Source: Cristatella mucedo
Taxonomy: Eukaryota > Bryozoa > Phylactolaemata > Cristatellidae
NCBI GenBank assembly: GCA_009760855.2
Contig: WPIO01000025.1
Coordinates: 3,243,501-3,281,000 of the forward strand
Reading direction: 5' to 3'
Length of the DNA: 37,500 bases
The position numbers were made by a program, and so were the translations under genes. Under the pieces are notes generated by a model. It worked only from the letters and a program-made list of their open reading frames with translations, was not told the origin of the DNA and ran no database searches. How positions within the stretch are numbered: position 1 is the first letter of the stretch; each line of letters opens with the position of its first letter. Shown here one piece after another: positions 20,061 to 30,225 of the stretch.

Positions 20061-20490
20061 ATAAATAAAAAAAGCCTAAACATCTCGTCTAGACTCCTGA
20101 AATGTCTTTTATTCCTGCCTCCCGACCAGTGCCCTCAATCCTCTGCAACTGGTGCTAGATCAGCAGCTCTTCTAGTTGTCTGCCTTCAACGTCGTAGCTG
20201 CCATCACATCCATCACACGAATCCTGTCTGAGCTCGACTGGCTTCCTATAAATGAACGAAGCAACTTTAAATTTTGACCACCAAGTCACTTCACTCGCTT
20301 GCACCAGCCCACACATCCGAGCTCCCTGCTACTCCAGCCAAGTGTTCTCGCACCACGCGCTCATCGACTTCCACTTGCCTTGACGCCCACTGCACTAAAT
20401 TTAAACCTGCCGGCGATCGGTCCTTCAGCATATGCATCATGCATTATTATTATTATTATTATATTTATTGATTTATTTATATTATTATTC
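20060..20490 (+). mobile_element. LINE-C (L2-like) 3' remnant
   Basis: Plus-strand frames give SRLLKCLLFLPP, SAALLVVCLQRRS, then LDWLPINERSNFK, a one-base shift, LTTKSLHSLAPAHTSELP and FKPAGDRSFS. This is the order of an L2-like RT C-terminus, but with sequence clearly different from LINE-A and LINE-B. An (ATT)n tail follows at 20441-20490. Confidence 0.6.
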
Positions 20491-22780
20491 TTGTTATTAT
20501 CAGCACGAATGCATAGAAAATCCGGAGCTTGCTTCTGGCTACGATCGATCACTACGTCAATTGACTCTGCATAATTTTAGTCCGAAGGCTGAAGAGTACT
20601 TTTCCGCTCAACATTCCCTGAGCTCCAGGTAAATTTTTCTTTTCCGTTTCTGTGTCCTTTTCGTGGTTACTTGTGCATGATTCACTGCATATTACTTAAC
20701 AGCGTCTAGTCATCTGTGGCTCCGAGTGTCTTCCTGTCTGATTGTTCATTCTTTGGCAAGCATGTTACTTGCATGCTTTTCCAGGCTTTTTGAAGCATGA
20801 TAGTTTGCATTTCATTAACAATTGGTCAGTAGTTCTCTTTTGAAGAGTTGCAAAGTTCCTGGCTTGAGATCTATTCCTTTGAGTGCCATTAAAACCACTT
20901 GTTTTTCTTATTATTACAAACAGCCGATGTCAACGCATGTACACTACGCCTTGCAATACTAAGCTTTTCCATGGATTGTACTGCTTAAGTTGCATGCCAA
21001 ATCTTATTTAACTTCCTCATCCGCTATGGTGCATAACCCGCAGCCTTAGCTACTGCTGTTGTACATATCGCGAAATAAAAGCCATCCTAGCATATAACGC
21101 CGAAAGTCATGGAGTGAAGACCTGTTTTTTAATCATTAGACTCCTTTGTCCCTAACGCCCCAGAAATTACGCCCGAATGAACAAGTTTCTCTTTGGGTGC
21201 TACACAAATGTAGTGTTTAGTTATCCTTCATTTGTCTAATTACTTATTACCTTCTGCTGTGCCTTCGTCAAATGAGCCCCTGTAATGGTACGTGCCGCTA
21301 CAGTTTCCCAATGGATCCAGTAGGGCCGTGCATGCTTGTTACCATTTTGAGCTCGTATTGGTAGTACTATTGCATGTCCAGTACATTTTTCTACCACGTT
21401 TCGTGAGCTAGTTAGAGCCCGTAGAACGCACCGCGATATCAGAGAGGCTTCCAAAGCCAAATTAACATTCCTATCGCTGTTACTAATCGCAAAGCCAGGT
21501 CTTCGCTCAGAATGACTAATTTTGTCGATCAATTCAAGCGTTCTGCTGTTAGATCTGCGAAGCATCGAATCGACTTCAATATCTCCTAACATTTTCAGCC
21601 TTCAGTTCATAAACTCAGGAAATATTGAACTTGCTTCCGTCCAGCTTCGGTCATCACCTGCAATGGCATTGCATCACTTAAGTCGCAAAAAAAGATGCAT
21701 CTGATCCCTACCGCTTTCACTTCACTTTAGCGAATGTGTAATTTGTGATGCTGTATGCTTTGCGTGTTTAATTGTGCAAGTCTCTGTGCATTTAACTTGC
21801 CAGAGTTTCTAATAATCTATTCCTCTGAGTATCTTGTTTTGTCCTTCAGAATGCTGATCTATGGACGATGCTTGTTTACTTTTGCATGCTTGTCTAAGGG
21901 TGTGACCATGAATGTCATTCACTATTGGTTAAACTGCGTAACAAAATGTTTGTTTATGAGTAGTAAGTTTTATTTCCTCATTGCTAATGCCTCAGAACTA
22001 AGAAAAATGGCCATTATTCCATGCAAATCTTTATTGTGCGACTATACAATTAAATAACTTTAAATTAGCCCAACAATTTTTAGAAACATGAATAAGTCAT
22101 GTCTTCTGGTTTACATTTAATCAGAAAAACACCAAATGAATTAGAATTAGCATGCATTTACTCTTAATTTAATTCATCCAAAAATGACCATCCAATAAGG
22201 TTCATAAAAGAGCAAATGTACAAGATTTTTGTTTATATGGCAAATCGTAAATCAGATCGTAGAAGCTCCTTAACGTAGTCTCCCATCATGTTTGCGCTCT
22301 AATGTCCACGGTAACGACGCTCAAGGTCCAGCAAATCCTCGTGAAAGCTTCAAAGCCTCAAACAAAACTGTATTCTACAGAATAAGAAATACGGTCAGCA
22401 CCCGACTTAAAACTCGGAGATACAAAATCAGCCAAGGTCACGCACAAATTTGAAAGTCAAATTTTATCCAAGAAAACTTTCATTATCCGTGCGCGGTCAA
22501 TAGGTTTGATAAAGCCGCAAACAGTAGGGAGTAAAGGACGTCAAACACAGTCAGAACGTATCCTACACCATTCTCAACTTACGAAAACTTGGCTTACTAC
22601 ATGTTCTCCGGTCCCTATCTATCTCGTAAGCCGGCGCTGACTGTAATTCAAGATTAATTCGTTAATTAAATTAATTTATCTATCCAGCATTTGTTCTTAC
22701 TTATTTTCTTTATTTTTGTTTCCGTTTGCCGCCAAGTTATTTTCATTCTTTCATGGCACCGAGCCTTTCAATAGACCATC
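20491..22780. other. Unassigned region
   Basis: A 2.3-kb stretch without confident features. TTTCTCTTTGGGTGCTACAC at 21187 resembles the LINE tail variant with GTGCTATACAA and may be a remnant. The longest open frame (21236-21592, minus, 118 codons) has no recognised motif and no start or splice context I trust. Near 22708-22731 TTTTTGTTTCCGTTTGCCGC matches the reverse complement of the MULE-like element around 16558-16582, suggesting another relic of that family. Confidence 0.35.
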
Positions 22781-22781
22781 A

Positions 22782-22953
22782 ATTGCCATCACCCATCTGC
22801 ATTCAAACTCGTCGGACTATTTTGATTGCCATCACCCATCTGCATTCAAACTCGTCGGACTATTTCGATTGCCATCACCCATCTGTATTCAAACTTGTCG
22901 GGCTATTTTGATTGCCATCACCCATCTGCATTCAAACTCGTCGGACTATTTCG
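22782..22953. repeat. 43-bp tandem repeat, 4 copies
   Basis: Units start at 22782, 22825, 22868 and 22911 with ATTGCCATCACCCATCTG and end at 22953: exactly 4 x 43 bp. Copies differ at only a few bases (TTG/TCG end; third copy has TGTATTC and GGGCT). Since 43 is not a multiple of three, the apparent repeat proteins in each frame are not conserved. Confidence 0.95.
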
Positions 22954-23240
22954 AATGAAGCAGGACAAAGTAGAGATAAATATCGCACGTTTCCATGCGG
23001 GGAATCGACAACTAGAAGCATCAAAGGCAAAGTAGGTGCAACTCAATCGGCGTCCTCAAGAGCTTGATCCAGCCTACGATGACATTGAGTGTCTGGGTTT
23101 CCTCCGTAGAATTGCACACAATCTGAAAATCTAAATTGCGACTCAACAGATATCAAATGTGTCTATCTTTCCTTAGATTTATTTTCTTGCTCGAATCGAA
23201 CAACGTTTTACTCATAAAAAATTTCAATTCGATTTAATAT
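22954..23240. other. Short unassigned stretch after the 43-bp repeat
   Basis: A short plus-strand frame (DKVEINIARFHAGNRQLEAS) may be a transposon remnant, but I cannot place it. Confidence 0.3.
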
Positions 23241-24022
23241 ATAATAATAATAATAATAAAAACTAATACGTTTGATAAAGTGCCTTCAGAGAACTCAATC
23301 TTGTTATAGGCACTTTAACTTTTCGGCAAAGGAAGCTCGATTGAATGACTAGTGTTATCATGCTCAATAACAACAAGAATAACATGGTTATGGGTGACAT
23401 GCACAGGGTAAGCATGTAAGTATGATTAGTGGCAGCCTGCACAGTGGCAGCACACATAAGCACATAAAGAACAAATCACAGGGACACACTAAATGCTGTA
23501 ACAAATAAACGCATCTTTTAATTGCTTTATAAAGGTGGTCAAGTCAGGGGATGTCGTGACACAAGTAAGAAGTGAGTTCCAGGCTTTGGGAGCATACGAA
23601 AAAAAGACACGGTCTCAAAAGATTTCAGGTTCGTGCGAAGAACAGGTAAACGCTTCGATTCCTAAAAGCGGGTGGTACGATGCTTAGCCTGATAAGAGAG
23701 TAGATCTGATAGGCAGGCTGGAGCCAAAAAAAAAAGGGACCTAAACGTGAGTGACAGAACCTTAAATTCGATGGGTTGCTTGACTGGTAGCCAGTGCAGG
23801 TCGGCGAGAAGTAGCTAGATGTGGCAGCTGCGACGATCACGACAGACAAGGCTGGCTGCACAGTTTTGCACCAGCTGCAAGTGCCTAATTGCACAGATCG
23901 GTAGACCAGTAAGCAGTGAGTTACAGAAGTCGAGACGGGATGTCACAAACGCATTTACCAATTAAGATGTGATATCCTGGCCTAAGCAAACCCGAATTTT
24001 AGAAATGTTATTTAAAGAGATT
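23241..24022 (-). mobile_element. LINE-A copy, minus strand, first fragment
   Basis: Starts with (AAT)n and the GTGCCTTCAGAGAACTCAAT stem-loop, then the 3' UTR and C-terminal coding remnant (CSWCKTVQPALSVV) up to AGAAATGTTATTT, where homology stops. A ~100-bp unrelated stretch follows. Confidence 0.85.
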
Positions 24023-24124
24023 TAAGCAAGTTTTCAAATAAAGAGGCTAACCACATACGATCGAGATAATAAGTTAGCCGGAGTAGGCAGACTCTTTGTT
24101 GTATGCAGACTTGGAAGCCAGCTC

Positions 24125-25240
24125 AGAATGGCGAGAAGCGGTGCAATGTGGCAACTGTGACGCTCACGACAGACAAGCCTAGCTGCAGAGTTTTGAACCA
24201 CGGTAAACGTTTGATTGCACAGACCGATATACTAGAAAGCAGTGAGTTACAGAAGTGGAGACGGGATTTCATAAACGCGTGGACCAATTTAGTTGTGGTA
24301 TCACTGTCTGAACAAGCTTGAATTTTAGGTAGCTGAAAGTAGGCAGACTTGACGGTGGGGCTGATACAGTCATCTAATGAAAGGCCACTTTGGAACAAGA
24401 GATTAATGCAGACTCAACGGGAGATTGCTGACAGAGCCAATTGTGAGCGTTAACCTTTCCAATTTCTTGATCGCACTTACTTTGCCCATAGCTGGGAAGT
24501 TTGTTTTACAATCATCCAATTTAAGAAAGTTTGCTGCCATTTATGTGCAGATGTCTTGAATACGTGAAGCGAGGGAGTTGAGATAATTCGACGTGCTGGA
24601 GGGCTGGCAGGGATCAAAGCAAAGGTACAACTGAGTGTCATCTGCATAGAAGTGAAAGCACAGATTGTGTCGGGCAGTCACATCGGCTAGAGGGAGAGTA
24701 TAAACCGTGAAAAGAGCCTGACCAAGCACGGAGCCCTGAGCTACCCCATACTTAAGAGGCTCGTCTGCTAATCTGCGTCCATTCACATCAGTACTCTGAA
24801 CTCTCCCACTGGGGTAGGACCTGGACCATTGCTGTGCAGCTCCAGCGATGCCCAGGCGAGATGAGAGGCGCTCAAGAAGGACTTGGTGATTGGTACTATC
24901 AAAAGCTGCCGAACGATCGAGGAAAACAAGCAGAGACACTCTACCCAAGTCTGGTGAGCCATGACGGCACACTAGGGAAGACGGTTGCTTATCACGACCT
25001 CGGTCCCGAGGTCGTGGGTTCAAATCCTGCAGTGGGCGATCCTTCATCGCTGCCGCAAGCGGTGGTGATAGCCGTAAAGGTTCTTCTGTCGCCAAACAAA
25101 AGAGGCTGTTAAATCAGCTAGTATTTTTGTAAGTCTGCATTCCCAAGTAGGTTGTTATATTCCGGACGCAATGCCGACTCTATGGCATGGTTAGCTCTAA
25201 AATCAGACTGAAAATTAGCATTTTTAATATTATGTATACA
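24125..25240 (-). mobile_element. LINE-A copy, minus strand, second fragment with RT core
   Basis: Begins inside the element (GGCGAGAAGCGGTG), repeating the region already present at 23810-24020, then extends through RT motifs: HFYADDTQLYLCFD (catalytic YADD kept, near 24650), GVAQGSVLGQ (Pro-to-Ala in the usual GVPQGS) and FLDRSAAFDSTNH near 24900, to about 25240. A SINE interrupts it at 24957-25128. It lacks its 3' end, unusual for a LINE insertion. Confidence 0.85.
24957..25128 (+). mobile_element. tRNA-derived SINE inserted in LINE-A
   Basis: The LINE reads CACTCTACCCAAGTCTG before and AAGTCTGCATTCCCAAGTAG after; AAGTCTG (24950-24956 and about 25129-25135) is the target duplication and the intervening sequence is absent from the 826-3240 copy. 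The insert has a B box GGTTCAAATCC at 25018-25028, a perfect palindrome CACGACCTCGG/CCGAGGTCGTG just upstream (24993-25016), and a 3' end AGAGGCTGTTAAATCAGCTA shared with the copy at 29865-30035. No poly(A) tail. Confidence 0.8.
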
Positions 25241-25310
25241 TTATCATTCAAAAAGTATTGATTATTTTTTATATTGTAGATACTCCGAAAGCATCAACTT
25301 TGTTGGGCTG
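25241..25310. other. AT-rich junction between LINE-A and sub-repeat array
   Basis: Short AT-rich stretch with no identifiable content. Confidence 0.3.
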
Positions 25311-25432
25311 CTTTGAGGGGGCTTTTTTGTCTTGGGCTGTTTTGTATGCAGGCTATTTGTCGGGGCTATTTTCTTGGGGCTATTAATTCAGGGCTGTTTG
25401 TCCTCGGCTGTTTTGTCGGGTCACCCTTGACA
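25311..25432 (+). repeat. Sub-repeat array matching the MULE-like element's end
   Basis: Seven or so imperfect copies of GGGCTxTTTTGTCxTG / GGGGCTATTT, ending GGCTGTTTTGTCGGGTCACC. Same unit and orientation as 16780-16905, so it is one end of a related element. No matching inverted arm is seen within the next kilobase. Confidence 0.6.
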
Positions 25433-25441
25433 AGGTCTCAC

Positions 25442-26140
25442 TTAATATCCAGTCGTGGCCTCAATGCCTGCCGAGAGTCTAATACGAGGCATCTCGCACT
25501 CGATGCTGCTATTTCCCCAGAGAGCGCTGTTCTGCGGTGCTCTTCCTTGTAAGATAGTGCGCCTTAGTGTCCCGACTGAAGCGCAGCAGCCTTCGAGGCT
25601 CGCGAGGAATGAAATCATCGTTGCATCTAATTTGACCTCCCGGCCATGGTTGCCATTCTTCAGGGCATTCAGCAGTATCTGAGTGCTGTTGTAGTCATCT
25701 TTGAGGCGCACAGAGTGAGCCACAAAGAGAGGTGGGTACATGCTCCATTATGAAGCAGCTTCATGAAGGCTTTGAAGCTCCTCGATGAACCATCTATGAA
25801 TAGGCGCCATCCGCTCGGGTTAGTGGTGAATCCCATATTCTCGAATAGACACGTTCATGCAGAAGCACGGCCGATCTGGCCAGGTGAAGAAGCTTGAAAA
25901 GATCGTGACGCTTTCTTTTATCTGTTACTATCTCATTTTCATCCAACGAGTATGACTCCTTGAGCCTGGATTTCTGAAGCTCATTATGCGACCTATTAGG
26001 CCAAAGATCTCCGATAAGATTATTTAGATCTTTCTGATTGGAGGTTTATTCCTTTCTTTCCTCAGCCGCATCTGCGAAGCTGGAGTGTGGATGTGAAATA
26101 TCTTCGCTGTCTGACTTCACTCCTGATGATGGCTGATCCT
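25442..26140 (-). pseudogene. Fragment of an unnamed transposon-encoded protein
   Basis: The minus strand, in reading order with frame changes, gives NNLIGDLWPNRSHNELQKSR, VTDKRKRHDLFK (about 26030-25900), then NPSGWRLFIDGSSRSFKA (about 25810), LLHNG, VAHSVRLKDDYNSTQILLNA (about 25715) and ISFLASLEG (about 25610). I remember this motif order (a W-RLFIDSS motif, then AHSVxLKEDYxS, then a FLxGLQGG block) from a transposon-derived protein family common in arthropods and cnidarians; the protein should continue with a cysteine-rich FPCxLCxWDSR block that is missing here. Several frameshifts make it non-functional. Confidence 0.5.
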
Positions 26141-27180
26141 TTTCGAAATGGGTAGGGACGGGGAGCTGTCAATCCGATTTCGCCAAGTTCTTAAAAGAGA
26201 ACAAATCCAGCGCCTTCTCTTCTTTCCTTTAAACATAGTAAACATACGGGATAGATAGCCAGTAAACATACGGGACTAATAACGACTAAAAATAATTTCA
26301 CACTGTATTTTACATTCTGCAGGAAATTCCATATACAGAGAACCAATTGTTCACTACATCTTCGAGTGTTCTCTTGAAGCGATCGCGTGTGAAATAAAGT
26401 GCCCGTGTGCTTTTGTTTATCCCCGGCAGGCATGCTAAACTATTATTTGTAGGCCTCGCACATCTTAACAGACGCGTCCACTGGCTTCTGTTTTGCTCTT
26501 GCCTTGCTAAATTGCCCACACACTTGACAAAATGCCTTTGCTGGGTAAAAGCAACCACTTTGATGCCATGTCAATCAGATATGAATATTCACTATTCTCA
26601 TTCTCTGTGCTAACATAAGCTGAAATGTTCAAGCATCTGTGTTCGAGCATTTCTGTGGCTACTGGTCAATAGTGTTCTGTCGGCCTTTCTCTCACTATTT
26701 CGGGTAGCGGCACGACACGCGCCAATGAACCGAGATTACGAACTAGGAGTTTGGCCGCTGACTTTGAATTGAGAGCCACTTATGAAATAGCCGCCTCCAA
26801 GGCTCGTGAGAAGCACGACACACGATTATATATGAACGAGATTAACGAATAACTCATGACCTGGCCAGTATAGAAGGCGTAAGCCTGAACAAAGTGGCTC
26901 TATTGGAGTGACGGCCTGCCAGTGTCGGCGAGTCATAGAGCCGAGCGTGAGCTGCAGTGAGCTGGTAGACGAGCCCGCTGGAAGTCACCTGCCCTATCAG
27001 CCTTAATGTAAAAGCAATTTGACGAGCTTTTTTCTAAAGCAGCGTTACCGCTAGCGCTGCCTTCGGGAGAACGAATGCTGCGTCGTTGTCGTTGGCGTAC
27101 TGCAAGCTCGGGTCTCTGCAAATTGCCAGCATCGTTTAGCTGCCCGAATTTGCGATAGCGGCTAACTCCTGCTTAGAGAA
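26141..27180. other. Unassigned region left of the GC-rich block
   Basis: Includes a short direct repeat (AGTAAACATACGGGA at 26236 and 26260). Open frames of ~80 codons on both strands have no recognised motif. No element end identified. Confidence 0.35.
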
Positions 27181-27343
27181 AGAATCGAGACCATGGCCAC
27201 TGGCCGCTCAGGCAAAGCGCCTCACCGCCGCCGCCGGACCACGACCCGGGCACGCGGTACTCGCAGGTCGTTCATTCGTTCGTCCGCCGCTCAGCGGCAT
27301 GTGAGCGGCGGCGGCGCGCGTACCATCCGCTCGCAGGAGCTGG

Positions 27344-27403
27344 CCAATCCGGTCCACTCTCGTTCGAGCTTCGCTCTTCTCGGCGTCAGTTTCTATAATA
27401 AAG
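27344..27403 (+). promoter_or_regulatory. CCAAT box and TATA-like element
   Basis: GGCCAATCC at 27342-27350 and CTATAATAAAG at 27393-27403, about 50 bp apart, plus-strand orientation. If used, transcription would start near 27430, giving a 1.7-kb leader or a separate non-coding transcript. Motif-level evidence only. Confidence 0.3.
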
Positions 27404-28242
27404 TTCGCTCGACAGCCCGCGGCTCGCTGTGCGACCATCTCGTCGACCTCGACTGACGCAAGGGCCGCCGCTCTTTTGAATCCGAGCTGCCGGCGAGAGG
27501 CGCTGCCCCTGCCGCCGGCCGAGCTCTTCTTCGAGCGCTCGCCTCACCGGCGAGCTGCCTCTCAGCGCGGCTGCCGCCGCGCTGAGAGTCAGCTGGCCGC
27601 CGCCGGACCGGCGGACCGCTGGCGAGGAGCTAGTGGTGCCACCTTTCGGCGCTGTAGCCGAAGGCGCGCGGGCCTACGAGACGCTCAGCACTCTGTCTCA
27701 AATCCGATAGACGGTCTCGGCACAGGCCGGCGTAGTCGGAACGCGCCGGCGGCCCGCTAAAAGCGACTCTCGTGTTTGTTGTGTTAGAGCAACGTTTTCT
27801 AGCTATTTTCGGTGTATTAGAACACGGGAGCGTCTCAATGGCCGCGGATAATGGGCCGGCCAGCTGCCGCCGTCAGGTTAAACAAGGCGACTTTATGCGG
27901 CTGCTCCATGCAGCAGCACGCGTTGCAGCGGTCCGCGCGCGGCCCATTCAGCCGCCTCAGAACGAGACTGCCCTCCTGACCGCTCGTCTGAGGCGGCTCC
28001 GGTAGCTTATGGCAACGCCTCGCGGACCCGCGAGACCACCCGCCCCCCATCTCTTGCGGCCTCCGCTAGCGGCAGCTTCAGAGGCGGCGGCGACGGCGGC
28101 GGCGGCTGCGGCGGCTTGCTCGCACCTCGGTCGGCTTGCCAGTAGCGGGTAAGCGGTCGTCGTCAAGGTCGCGCCCTGCGCTCGAGCCCGGTCTAGGAAA
28201 TCGATGGCCACGTCTTTCGCTCACCCGCACGTCGCTCGCGAG

Positions 28243-28243
28243 T

Positions 28244-28298
<55 letters not shown>

Positions 28299-28299
28299 G
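28243..28299. repeat. (GCC)n trinucleotide repeat
   Basis: About 19 nearly pure GCC units in the GC-rich upstream region; the long Ala, Pro and Gly tracts in overlapping frames come from it. Confidence 0.95.
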
Positions 28300-29046
28300 A
28301 TGGCGGCGGCTCGCGCGCACGAGCGTCAGGTGTCGGCCGTGCGGACCGCCTTTGGCTTAGCAGCAAGAGGGGCTGGCCGCAAGCGAGCGGAGCAGACCAG
28401 GCTAGCGTCGGGCTTCGTCGCGCAGGCGCCAGAGTTGGATACGAAGCCGCCGCCGCCGCCCCCTAGGCTGCCACCGCGGGGCGGCGAGCCGTTCGCGACC
28501 GGCTCGCCGTCGCCGGCACTGTGTCCCAGGACGAATGAACCCAGAGAGAACGAGAGAGTGAGAGAGCGCGCACTTCTCTTCGCCCAAGCGACCACCGATA
28601 GGGCGCCGAGCGCTTCGCTTCAGCCGGCCTCCTTTTGGGGCGGTGGTAGAAGCCCTCGTCCGTCAACGACCTTGGATTTTCAAGATAAAGAGGCCAGCCC
28701 TCCGGAAGGCGTTCGATGCGGCGCACCCTGCTCCCATGCGCCGGTCGCACGCTAGTGAACTCCCCAGGACCCCCCCCCCGTCCGGCGCTCGCTCGCCCGC
28801 TCGCGCGCGTCCTTACTCCGCGGTGACTCGAGCGAAGACGCTCATCGATCCGGATAGATGGCCGTGCGAGGCGGCGCGTGTCCGAGTTTCCGCCCACCAC
28901 TTGTAGCGCTGCTCGTGCACAATGGCGCCATTGTGCATCGCCGCGGCCGCGGCCGCGGCCGCCTCGCGCAACCTCCGTACCCGGGCGGGGCCTTCGCGTG
29001 CGGGGGCTACCCGGCCGGAGCGACGACGACGGGTGTAAGGCTTTCA

Positions 29047-29060
29047 GTCGCCATGGAGAC
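29047..29060 (+). promoter_or_regulatory. X-box-like RFX binding site
   Basis: GTCGCCATGGAGAC agrees with the X-box consensus GTHNYYATRRNAAC at all fixed positions but one (G for A at position 12). It lies 107 bp before the ATG at 29167. RFX factors switch on ciliary and flagellar genes from X-boxes about 100 bp upstream of the start. Binding is inferred. Confidence 0.45.
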
Positions 29061-29166
29061 GAGCCGCGACCTCTCGCAAACAGCCCGTCCGCCCGCCTCC
29101 TGGCGCAATTCGCGCCGCCGCAGCAGCAGCGAGCGCTGCGCTCTTCGTGCCGCCTCGCAGATCGAA

Positions 29167-29377
29167 ATGGCGCTGCCGGACGTGTTCGTGCCCAGCTCCG
29201 GCGACCTCGTAGTTCGAGACATCATATCGGCGGGAGTGGGAGCGTCGCCGTCGTCGGCCGACCGCGCGCGCCGCGAACGGCCGGCGACGATGGGCGGCTA
29301 CCGGTTCGGACAGCTGAGCCACCACTCGTTCTTCACGCGCCACAATCCGCAGCCCAGACGAGTGTTCCACATGAAAG
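29167..29377 (+). CDS. TBATA: TBATA-like protein (SPATIAL family), exon 1
   Basis: Encodes 70 residues plus the first base of a Gly codon. The C-terminal part (residues 43-70) has GGYRFGQLSHHSFFTRHNP, matching the hallmark of TBATA/SPATIAL proteins (vertebrate form: FGRLSHHSFFSRHHP). The preceding ~40 residues are low-complexity linker. The exon closes at AAAG before a GTGAGC donor at 29378, phase 1. The start at 29167 has GAAATGG context (purine at -3, G at +4); an upstream in-frame ATG at 29053 also has a good context but lies inside an X-box-like motif and would add 38 poorly conserved residues. TBATA acts in cell-proliferation control in thymus, brain and testis of vertebrates; the ancestral role may be in sperm or cilia (inference). 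Confidence 0.85.
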
Positions 29378-29758
29378 GTGAGCAGCGCAGCGCAGCGCGC
29401 GGTCGCTGCGCGCGGACAGCAGAGCTGGCGAGGGCGCGCGCGCGCGCGAGTGCTCGCGGTCAGCTCTACGGTCCGCTGAGACAGTCGGCTAGCGGCGAGC
29501 GGAAGAGCGCTCCGCGCGCCCGTCGGAGCAGCTCCGCGAAGGGTCCAGCGGCTGCGGCGGCCGTTCGCGCAGATAGGAGCGCCGCAGCGCGGCGCCGCGA
29601 GAGAATGCGCGCCCGGCCAGACCAGGCCGGACCGACCGCCGAGCTTAGTAGGCATGCCGAGGCATGCAACTAGCGAGGCGTACACGAGCGAGGTCGCCTA
29701 GGCGGCGGTTTCCTCTGCGGCTGCGCCGGCTCGGACGAGACGGAGCGCGAGAAAGTGG

Positions 29759-29760
29759 CT

Positions 29761-29802
<42 letters not shown>
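29759..29802. repeat. (GGC)n trinucleotide repeat in intron 1
   Basis: About 14 pure GGC units, close to exon 1. Poly-Gly and poly-Ala frames across it are artefacts. Confidence 0.95.
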
Positions 29803-29864
29803 TAGCGAACGCGACGCAGTGGCGTGCTAGAAGGATGCTGGACGCAACTGCTGCGGCAGACAAG

Positions 29865-30035
29865 CCGCGATAGCCCAGGAGTTAAGGTGCTTGCTCTTGA
29901 CGAGCGAGGTCGTGGGTTTGCATCCTGCCGCGGACGATCCTTGATTGCCAACTGCAAGCGGCGGTAAAAGCCTTCAAGGCACTACTGCCGCTATACAAAT
30001 GAGGCCGTTAAATCCGCTAGTCTTTACGTTTCTTA
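29865..30035 (+). mobile_element. tRNA-derived SINE, better preserved head
   Basis: The first ~72 bases fold like a tRNA: A-box region ATAGCCCAGGAGTTAAGGTG; anticodon arm GCTTG-CTCTTGA-CGAGC, giving a CTT (Lys-like) anticodon; and B box GGGTTTGCATCCTG. The body ends AAATGAGGCCGTTAAATCCG CTAGTCTTT, the same 3' end as the copy at 24957-25128. No clear target duplication. A functional tRNA is unlikely because the acceptor stem mismatches and a SINE body follows. Confidence 0.75.
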
Positions 30036-30182
30036 TTCGCCGCACGGGAGCGGCGCAGGACGCCGACGCGTGAGCAGTCGCTGATGCCAGCCGAAGCTTG
30101 GCTGGCATCCTCTGGCCCAACTAGCGAGCGAGACTCTGACGACCTGTTCACATGCTAACCAAGCTCAGAGCGCAGCCGCGCG

Positions 30183-30225
30183 ATAGTAATAATAATACAC
30201 TATGGCGCCCAAAGAGAACCAACCT
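30183..30225 (-). mobile_element. Short LINE-A-type tail remnant
   Basis: AGTAATAATAATACACTATG followed by GCGCCCAAAGAGAACC resembles the LINE-A end (AAT)n-GCACTT...GCGCCCTCAGAGAAC with several changes. Only about 40 bp. Confidence 0.45.

Larger units (their letters stand above)
27181..29166. promoter_or_regulatory. GC/CpG-rich promoter-like region upstream of TBATA-like exon 1
   Basis: Composition jumps to strongly GC-rich with very frequent CpG, unlike the flanks, and stays so through exon 1. A CCAAT box (27344-27348) followed 46 bp later by TATAATAAAG (27394-27403) could be a core promoter, and a GGCCGC hexamer run sits at 28939-28965. Long open frames here (for example 28204-28755) are by-products of GCC repeats and GC richness; none shows conserved protein features. 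The transcription start of the TBATA-like gene cannot be placed exactly. Confidence 0.5.

Noticed and set aside
21236-21592. 118-codon minus-strand open frame as a gene
   Set aside because: No recognised motif, start context, splice signals or neighbouring exons; could be chance.
22716-23035. Repeat protein with THLHSNSSDYF-like units
   Set aside because: The 43-bp unit is not a multiple of three; each frame reads different peptides and none has gene context.
28204-28755. 183-codon plus-strand open frame upstream of exon 1
   Set aside because: Starts in the GCC repeat; stop codons are rare in such GC-rich DNA and the sequence shows only Ala/Pro/Arg bias.
29044-29685. 213-codon minus-strand open frame over exon 1
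   Set aside because: Antisense shadow of the conserved TBATA exon in GC-rich sequence.
29865-29940. Genuine tRNA-Lys gene
   Set aside because: A and B boxes and anticodon arm are present, but the acceptor stem does not pair well and the sequence continues into a SINE body shared with another copy.
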